Source: Candidatus Moraniibacteriota bacterium
GTDB taxonomy: Bacteria; Patescibacteriota; Minisyncoccia; Moranbacterales; UBA11712
Assembly: GCA_003157295.1 (NCBI GenBank)
Contig: PMJF01000052.1
Coordinates: 1 to 9,046 of the forward strand
DNA: 9,046 bases
Reading direction: 5' to 3'
The notes below the pieces were generated by a model that saw nothing but the letters and a program-made list of their open reading frames with translations, searched no databases and was not told the DNA's origin. Shown one piece after another: positions 4,800 through 9,046 of this stretch. A program made the translations under genes and the position numbers. How positions within the stretch are numbered: position 1 is the stretch's first letter; each line of letters opens with the position of its first letter.

Positions 4800-5438
4800 T
4801 TACCTTGAATAATATTCGACGACTATTTGGGCGTCGACGTCGATGTTCAGATCTTCCTTGCCCGGTTTTGATTTTATCAAAATAGACATTTTTTCAGAAT
4901 TTACTTCGAACCAGGAAGGATATTTCGTTCCTTTTTTCCCTTTCAGCATTTCAGCTATTTTTACAAAATATTCCTTGTTTTTTTTGCTAGGCTTCACTTC
5001 GATCAGGTCCTTGGCTTTCACTTCGTAGGACGGGATGTTCACCCGCTTGCCATTCACGACAAAATTAGAATGATTGACAACTTGGCGAGCTTGTCTTCGG
5101 CTCACGGCGAGACCTGCTCGATAAACGACGTTATCCAGCCTCATCTCGAGCTTTTGGAGCAACAAGTCTCCGGTAACACCCGGTTTGCTTTGAACCTCTT
5201 TGAAATATTTCTTGAACTGTCTCTCAAGGACATTGTAAATACGTCTGATCTTTTGCTTCATAAGAAGCTGCTGGCCGAACTCGCTCAGCTGCCGCTTTCC
5301 TTTGGCTCCGTGGACACCAGGAGGATAGGCGCGGCGGACCATGGCGCATTTAGGCGTGCCACAACGATCACCCTTCAAAAAGAGCTTTTCTTTCGCCCGG
5401 CGGCACAGTCGACATTTTTTATTCGTATTGCTGCTCAT
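4800..5438 (-). CDS. rpsD: Ribosomal protein S4 (uS4), zinc-binding form
   Basis: S4 is a primary 16S rRNA binder that starts assembly of the small-subunit body. The 212-aa protein has four cysteines, Cys9, Cys12, Cys26 and Cys31, in the arrangement of the zinc-containing S4 of Thermus, followed by YPPGVHG (38-44). The S4 RNA-binding domain runs about 97-149 (LEMRLDNVVYRAG, SRRQARQVVNHSNFVVNGKRV), and the protein ends VVEYYSR as expected. It lies 10 nt after rpsK. In several bacteria S4 represses its own operon by binding a leader; no such site is evident directly upstream here. Confidence 0.98.
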   Translation of the reverse strand: MSSNTNKKCRLCRRAKEKLFLKGDRCGTPKCAMVRRAYPPGVHGAKGKRQLSEFGQQLLMKQKIRRIYNVLERQFKKYFKEVQSKPGVTGDLLLQKLEMRLDNVVYRAGLAVSRRQARQVVNHSNFVVNGKRVNIPSYEVKAKDLIEVKPSKKNKEYFVKIAEMLKGKKGTKYPSWFEVNSEKMSILIKSKPGKEDLNIDVDAQIVVEYYSR

Positions 5439-5448
5439 TATAATATTT

Positions 5449-5997
5449 CTATACCCTTCGCGGTTTTCTGGGCCGGCATCCGTTGTGCGGAATTGGGGTA
5501 ATATCTTTGATTAATGTTATTTCAAAATCATTATTGGCGATCGCCCTGATCGAGGCTTCCCGGCCTGATCCGACGCCCTTGACGTAAACATCCACTTCGC
5601 GCAGTCCGTATTTTGCGACTTTTTCCGCCGCTGTGTTCACAATTTGAGTGGCGGCATAGGGAGTCGCTTTTTTTGCTCCTTTGAATCCCAGCGATCCGGC
5701 GCTGCACCAAGCCAAGATCTTCCCGCTCAGATCCGAAAAAGCGACGATCGTGTTGTTATAGCTGCATTTGACATGGGCTTGTCCTTTGAGGATCTGCCTA
5801 CGAATTTTTTTCTTTTTCTTGGCGGCTGACTTTTTTTCCTCAGCTTCTCCTTCCGCCGTGTCCGCCGAAGAGACAGATTCTTTTTTTCCAGCGTCTATCT
5901 TTACTTCAGGCACGTTTTTTTCCGCGACAACAACCTCTGAATTTTTATCAGTCTCTTTTTTGGTCTTTTCTTCTTTTTTAATACTTTCCTCTATCAT
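5449..5997 (-). CDS. rpsK: Ribosomal protein S11 (uS11) with long N-terminal extension
   Basis: S11 sits on the small-subunit platform near the Shine-Dalgarno helix. The conserved core begins around residue 64 (KIRRQILKGQAHVKCSYNNT) and includes SAGSLGFKGAKKATPYAAT (99-117), AAEKVAKYGLREVDVYVKGVGSGRE and the C-terminal DITPIPHNGCRPRKPRR. The total of 182 aa exceeds the usual ~129 by about 55. The extra N-terminal 60 residues are low-complexity Lys/Glu/Ala/Ser with a KKKKK run before the core. The ATG at 5997 has no SD, and a later start is possible, but there is no Met between residue 1 and the core, so the extension seems real unless a non-ATG start is used. The gene lies 33 nt after rpsM, across a 7-bp tandem repeat. 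Confidence 0.96.
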   Translation of the reverse strand: MIEESIKKEEKTKKETDKNSEVVVAEKNVPEVKIDAGKKESVSSADTAEGEAEEKKSAAKKKKKIRRQILKGQAHVKCSYNNTIVAFSDLSGKILAWCSAGSLGFKGAKKATPYAATQIVNTAAEKVAKYGLREVDVYVKGVGSGREASIRAIANNDFEITLIKDITPIPHNGCRPRKPRRV

Positions 5998-6002
5998 AAA
6001 AA

Positions 6003-6030
6003 TACTAAATACCAGATACTAAATACTAAA
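6003..6030. repeat. 7-bp tandem repeat (TACTAAA) between rpsM and rpsK
   Basis: Four units read TACTAAA, TACCAGA, TACTAAA, TACTAAA on the plus strand and fill almost the whole 33-nt gap. On the mRNA strand this gives repeated ATTTAGT with in-frame-independent stops and no SD just before the rpsK ATG. Confidence 0.7.
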
Positions 6031-6420
6031 TTATGTTTTTTCCGCTGACGATTTTCGTCCGCTGCCGGCCGTTTTTCGGACATTTCCGCGAACCGTCCTC
6101 GTGTTGGTCTTCGTTCTTTGGCCTCTTACGGGCAGTCCTCTCATATGCCTGATCCCGCGATAACATCCGATGTCTTTGAGTCTTTTTATGTTCACCTGCT
6201 TTTGATGCTTGAGCTCCCCTTCAATGGTGAAATTTTTTTCAATATAGTCTTTCAGATCATTGACTGTGGTTTCGCTAAGTTCTTTGGTCCGGGTGTTCGG
6301 ATCCAATTTCAAAGCCGCCAGTATTTTACCGCTTCTTGATCTCCCTATTCCGTATATATAAGTTAGGGCAATTTCTATTCTTTTGTCATCGGGTATGGTT
6401 ACCCCGGCAATTCTGGCCAT
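6031..6420 (-). CDS. rpsM: Ribosomal protein S13 (uS13)
   Basis: S13 is a small-subunit head protein forming bridges to the large subunit and touching P-site tRNA. The 129-aa protein opens with [26 protein letters not shown] (1-26), the typical start, including the helix-two-turn-helix glycines. It carries [24 protein letters not shown] (86-109) and a basic tail that ends SAEKT. It begins 17 nt after rpmJ. No SD is visible before ATG 6420. Confidence 0.97.
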   Translation of the reverse strand: MARIAGVTIPDDKRIEIALTYIYGIGRSRSGKILAALKLDPNTRTKELSETTVNDLKDYIEKNFTIEGELKHQKQVNIKRLKDIGCYRGIRHMRGLPVRGQRTKTNTRTVRGNVRKTAGSGRKSSAEKT

Positions 6421-6437
6421 TTATGATATTGCGAAAA

Positions 6438-6551
6438 TTATCCTTGTCTCTGCTTGTGCTTGGGCACACTGCAAATGACAAAAAGTTTTCCTTTTCTCTT
6501 TATAACCTTGCATTTATTGCAAATTTTTTTGACAGATGCTCGAACTTTCAT
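6438..6551 (-). CDS. rpmJ: Ribosomal protein L36 (bL36), zinc-binding form
   Basis: This 37-codon gene runs from ATG 6551 to TAA 6438-6440. The product starts [20 protein letters not shown] and ends KHKQRQG, the canonical L36. The zinc ligands Cys11, Cys14, Cys27 and His32 are all present, so it is the zinc-containing form. L36 is the smallest large-subunit protein and binds 23S rRNA near the GTPase centre. It sits between infA (13 nt upstream) and rpsM (17 nt downstream), its standard place. No SD is visible. Confidence 0.96.
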   Translation of the reverse strand: MKVRASVKKICNKCKVIKRKGKLFVICSVPKHKQRQG

Positions 6552-6564
6552 AAAAAATTTTAGC

Positions 6565-6783
6565 TTACAGTCTTTTTACTATTCTTCCTTTCGTGAGATC
6601 ATAGGGGCTCATTTCAACCATAACGCTATCACCCGGAAGAAGCCGGATATAATTCACTCTCATTCGGCCTGATATATGAGCCAATATCACATGGCCATTT
6701 TCAAGCTCTACCTGAAAAGTGGTGTTAGGCAAAGTTTCCTTGACCAGTCCCTGCAATTTTATAATTTCTTTCTCTTTTGACAT
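6565..6783 (-). CDS. infA: Translation initiation factor IF-1
   Basis: IF-1 is an OB-fold factor that occupies the A site of the 30S subunit during initiation. The 72-aa product from ATG 6783 ([20 protein letters not shown]) matches the usual IF-1 length. It carries [20 protein letters not shown] (40s region, OB-fold strands) and the terminal [11 protein letters not shown]. The frame is open upstream to a TTG at 6843, but those 20 codons fall in the leader hairpin and do not resemble IF-1, so 6783 is preferred. No SD is visible; instead an 11-bp hairpin ends 4 nt before the ATG. This is the first gene of the operon. Confidence 0.97.
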   Translation of the reverse strand: MSKEKEIIKLQGLVKETLPNTTFQVELENGHVILAHISGRMRVNYIRLLPGDSVMVEMSPYDLTKGRIVKRL

Positions 6784-6787
6784 AGCC

Positions 6788-6820
6788 GGCAACACAACTT
6801 TGGCGCATAGTTGCGTTGCC
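6788..6820 (-). promoter_or_regulatory. 11-bp leader hairpin next to the infA start codon
   Basis: On the mRNA strand GGCAACGCAAC (6810-6820) pairs with GTTGTGTTGCC (6788-6798) around an 11-nt loop. One pair is G-U on the transcribed strand and would be an A-C mismatch if read from the other strand, which fits an RNA element on this strand. It ends 4 nt before ATG 6783 and would cover the ribosome standby/SD zone. Confidence 0.65.
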
Positions 6821-6851
6821 CGATACACCCAAAAATAAAACAAAGGCTAAG

Positions 6852-6882
6852 GCCCTGCTTTTTTGAAAGCGTTTTTTAGGGC
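6852..6882 (-). promoter_or_regulatory. Nested hairpin in the infA operon leader
   Basis: Outer pairs 6852-6856/6878-6882 (GCCCT/AGGGC) enclose inner pairs 6857-6861/6866-6870 (GCTTT/AAAGC) with a 7-nt A-rich side loop on the mRNA strand. It lies mid-leader, without a T run on the minus strand, so it is not a terminator for this operon. Confidence 0.4.
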
Positions 6883-6940
6883 ACTTCAATCCAATTGCTT
6901 GATTCTCTGTATTTTTCGGCTTTTTTTGAACTCTTTATAT

Positions 6941-6968
6941 ATATTAGCGGATTTGTTTTTTTTGTCAA
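6941..6968 (-). promoter_or_regulatory. Promoter of the infA-to-rpsI operon
   Basis: Perfect TTGACA (6963-6968) is followed 16 nt later by the AT-rich TAATAT (6941-6946), continuing as TATATAAA. The start would fall near 6934, giving a ~150-nt leader before infA. No other equally good promoter is seen inside the operon. Confidence 0.75.
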
Positions 6969-6980
6969 CCCTACCATACC

Positions 6981-7012
6981 AAATAGGAAAAATCACCCGC
7001 TTATTCCTATTT
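6981..7012. repeat. 9-bp inverted repeat spanning the stop codon of the upstream gene
   Basis: AAATAGGAA (6981-6989) and TTCCTATTT (7004-7012) are perfect complements with a 14-nt spacer. On the minus strand the TAG stop of the membrane protein (7007-7009) lies inside the stem. There is no T run after it, so it is at best a weak terminator or mRNA 3'-end stabiliser. Confidence 0.5.
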
Positions 7013-8983
7013 TATCTCTATCTGCACCCTCTTTTCGTTCATCGGCACGCGAGCCGCAAAGAAAGGCCAGAAGCTGACGTCCACTTTCAAAACGGCCGGA
7101 TAGGCCTTGACGTATGACGCGATTTCGCCTGAATTCTTTCCCAGCGCTCCTTTTTTGAAGTTTTCAAGATCGATTCCGCCGGCTACTCCCAAATCGGTTT
7201 TGGCTTGAAACTTCACAAAACCTTTTTCCATATTTTCCTCTGAAAGAACATAATTTATGGGTTTTCCAAAATTAACTGTTCCTCCGGATTCCTGTGCATT
7301 CCCGCTTTTTGCCTTGATAAGTTGCTTCACATCATCCTCCGAAAAAGATAAAGTTTTCACTCTCATCTTGACGTCAAGAGAAAATTTGTCTGTCTGTGTT
7401 CCCGCAACCGCCGATGGAGTTGCACTTACCGGCTCGACCGACACCGAATCATCAAATATTTTTCTTTCGGATGGAAGGCTTTGTTTCAGATCCTGAGCGG
7501 CTTCGCTCTTGATCTCGGCGATCATCTTTTCCTTTGCCTGACTGATGTCCTGAGCCGTTACGACCGCTGCTTCTCCCGTTGCTCCGCCGCCGGTCATGGC
7601 TTTTGCCGACCTCGCAGAAAATTTATCGTATTTCGGTCCGCCCTTGAATCCAGAGATCTTGAAATCGGTCGGATCGATATTATATTCTCCGCCGGCCTTA
7701 TCCGCTACGACGTCGACCTCGATCGCTCCCGACTTTGTATCCGCGCCGACCTTGGTCATCCCTGGAACCACGACCGATTTGGTGATCCTGAATATTTTTC
7801 CATCCGCCGTCTCAAGGCGAGTCGTCGCAACAAGCGGCTGATTGTCCACGCTAAAATCATTATATATAACCACTTTTCCGGTAGCTTTCCCGCTGCCATT
7901 CTTGCTGCCGGTGGCTTCAAAGTCCTGGCTTTTTTCTGTGTCCTGCTGCTCCAACTTGGCCGGAACTATCCCATTCTCCAAGTCAATTCCGGTCGCAGAA
8001 ACGTCAGCTTCAATGTCAACGGAACTGCTTTTTTCCTGGCTCTTCGGATATAGGATTATATTTGCTTTCGGAAGATAAAAATAGGCCAAGGCCAGTCCGC
8101 CCAAAAGAAAGAGGACGGCGGCAAAAAAGACAAAATATCGGCTGACCTTGCTTTTGAGCCTTACTCCGTCCAGTTTTCCGGCTTTTCGGCGAGAGATGGA
8201 CTCCTGCGCAATTGATGGCGACGGCATACTGAAAAACTTTTCCGCCCGCTTCTCAAAATGCGGATCAGGGCCTGATTTCTGATAAAATTGTCCGATCCCT
8301 TGCGGCGTTTTCTTGGGTTCAAAATTCTCCTCGATCTTTTTTTCCACGATAGCTTCTTCTTTTCTTTTCGATTTTGACGGAGGGCCGGCCACAATATCCG
8401 ACATTCGCACGGATTTATCCGCTTTAGGGCGATCTTTTGTTTTTCTGGCGCTACCCTTTTTCAAGCTTTTGGGCGGGATATTCTCTGTCTTAGCGGAAGC
8501 AGGAGCATCGAATTGGATATTGTCGATGTTGTTTTTTTTCAACTCTTCTTGGAACGGCGCAGCTTCCTGAACTGCCTCTGTCTTTAAGGGCTCATCGAAA
8601 TAGCTTTCCGATCCTATATTTTCTTCCTGCTGCTCGTCTCTGATGTTTTCAATTAATTCTTGGTTTTCAATTAATTGCTTTTTCTTCACCACCGGTTCCT
8701 CCATTTCACTTTCGTCAGCCATTGAATCGTCAACTTTTCCCTGAACCAATATCCCGGCTTTTTCTATCAGTTTTTTTCCGATCTTATCCTGGGTTACGAT
8801 CATGATCCTGCGTTTTCGCCGGTCGGATTCTTTTTTCAGCAGTTTCAAATTGACCAAGCTTTGGAGAAGCAGAGCTCTTTTGGGAGCGACAATGATCACT
8901 TCAACGGCTTCCGCCTTCCTCATCCTGTCGATGACGGAAGTGATCTCTTCGTCTATATCAATGTAAATCGTTTTGTGTGACAT
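7007..8983 (-). CDS. Membrane protein with baseplate-J-like extracytoplasmic domain
   Basis: The 658-aa protein has four parts. Residues 1-80 form a conserved-looking alpha/beta domain (IYIDIDEEITSVIDRMRKA, VAPKRALLLQSLVNLKLLKK, IMIVTQDKIGKKL). Residues about 81-280 are a charged, low-complexity linker rich in Lys and Glu. One membrane helix spans about 283-303 (YFVFFAAVLFLLGGLALAYFY). Basic residues before the helix (RLKSKVSR) place the N-terminus in the cytoplasm. Beyond it, residues about 363-445 (GKATGKVVIYNDFS, TRLETADGKIFRITKSVVV, AGGEYNIDPTDFKI) resemble the baseplate-J/gp47 fold, followed by a Gly/Ala-rich and a mixed C-terminal region ending VSFWPFFAARVP. Similar architectures are, to my knowledge, frequent in CPR genomes and of unknown function; a surface or envelope role is likely. 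It starts 3 nt after the upstream stop with no SD, so translation is probably coupled. Confidence 0.8.
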   Translation of the reverse strand: MSHKTIYIDIDEEITSVIDRMRKAEAVEVIIVAPKRALLLQSLVNLKLLKKESDRRKRRIMIVTQDKIGKKLIEKAGILVQGKVDDSMADESEMEEPVVKKKQLIENQELIENIRDEQQEENIGSESYFDEPLKTEAVQEAAPFQEELKKNNIDNIQFDAPASAKTENIPPKSLKKGSARKTKDRPKADKSVRMSDIVAGPPSKSKRKEEAIVEKKIEENFEPKKTPQGIGQFYQKSGPDPHFEKRAEKFFSMPSPSIAQESISRRKAGKLDGVRLKSKVSRYFVFFAAVLFLLGGLALAYFYLPKANIILYPKSQEKSSSVDIEADVSATGIDLENGIVPAKLEQQDTEKSQDFEATGSKNGSGKATGKVVIYNDFSVDNQPLVATTRLETADGKIFRITKSVVVPGMTKVGADTKSGAIEVDVVADKAGGEYNIDPTDFKISGFKGGPKYDKFSARSAKAMTGGGATGEAAVVTAQDISQAKEKMIAEIKSEAAQDLKQSLPSERKIFDDSVSVEPVSATPSAVAGTQTDKFSLDVKMRVKTLSFSEDDVKQLIKAKSGNAQESGGTVNFGKPINYVLSEENMEKGFVKFQAKTDLGVAGGIDLENFKKGALGKNSGEIASYVKAYPAVLKVDVSFWPFFAARVPMNEKRVQIEIK

Positions 8984-8986
8984 AAT

Positions 8987-9046
8987 TTAGTTTTGCATCA
9001 TTTTAACCGCCCGCCGAAGCATATTCGACAAGACCTTTTCTTCTCC
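8987..9046 (-). CDS. C-terminal end of an unidentified gene (partial)
   Basis: The minus-strand frame from the window edge reads GEEKVLSNMLRRAVKMMQN and stops at TAA (8987-8989), 3 nt before the ATG of the membrane protein. The other two frames also stop within the stretch, so the frame choice rests on the tight stop-start arrangement and the plausible amphipathic helix. The family cannot be told from 19 residues. Confidence 0.45.
   Translation of the reverse strand, partial: GEEKVLSNMLRRAVKMMQN

Noticed and set aside
5449..5997. Fusion of S11 to another protein domain
   Set aside because: The extra N-terminal residues are low-complexity and charged with no domain-like pattern, so it is an extension rather than a fusion.
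6784..6843. N-terminal extension of IF-1 from TTG 6843
   Set aside because: The extra 20 residues do not resemble IF-1, the start is TTG, and the stretch is the leader hairpin. ATG 6783 gives the standard 72 aa.
6852..6882. Plus-strand terminator
   Set aside because: On the plus strand GCTTT/AAAGC is followed by GTTTTTT, but no gene on that strand ends here and the stem is only 5 bp.
7481..8053. Plus-strand ORF of 190 codons
   Set aside because: It is antisense to the baseplate-J-like gene, with a Cys/Arg/Leu-rich composition typical of reverse-strand shadows and no recognisable motif.

Overview
The window looks like chromosome of a Candidate Phyla Radiation (Patescibacteria) bacterium, probably of the Parcubacteria side. 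The main reasons are a 658-residue membrane protein of a type I associate with these genomes (conserved cytoplasmic N-terminal domain, one membrane helix, baseplate-J-like outer domain), compact ribosomal proteins, a lysine/glutamate-rich N-terminal extension on S11, short intergenic gaps and many start codons without a Shine-Dalgarno (SD) sequence. The lineage is an inference. All supported genes lie on the minus strand and use the standard stop codons, including TGA, which argues against the TGA-recoding Gracilibacteria/SR1 lineages.

Read in the direction of transcription (high to low coordinates), the right end holds the C-terminus of an unidentified gene (8987-9046) and, 3 nt further on, the baseplate-J-like membrane protein (7007-8983). 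Next comes a TTGACA promoter (6941-6968) and a ~150-nt leader with two hairpins. One of these, an 11-bp stem, ends 4 nt before the infA start. This leads the operon infA-rpmJ-rpsM-rpsK-rpsD-rpoA-rplQ-rplM-rpsI (6783 down to 2503), which encodes IF-1, L36, S13, S11, S4, the RNA polymerase alpha subunit, L17, L13 and S9. secY, adk and map are not next to infA. The operon ends in a cluster of perfect tetraloop palindromes flanked by a ~40-bp direct repeat, one copy of which contains the rpsI stop codon, followed by a strong intrinsic terminator (2334-2364).

Below 2310 are small single units. A 94-residue gene of unknown function (1956-2240) has its own promoter, a strong SD and a terminator. Then comes the most interesting element, a ~330-nt transcription unit (about 1865 to 1538) with a TTGACA promoter, the best SD-like sequence in the window, a possible 16-codon ORF, at least eight consistent helices including long-range ones, and a GC-rich intrinsic terminator. 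I do not recognise it as RNase P RNA, tmRNA, SRP RNA, 6S RNA or a known riboswitch. It could be a novel structured ncRNA or a long attenuator leader for the next gene, an HD-GYP-like protein (776-1456). A 129-residue hypothetical protein (338-727) and a 56-residue single-pass membrane protein (51-221) finish the window.

The r-protein/RNAP operon supplies translation and transcription core components. Its leader hairpin and the lack of SD motifs at most of its genes contrast with the strong SDs on the 56-aa gene, the 94-aa gene and the ncRNA.
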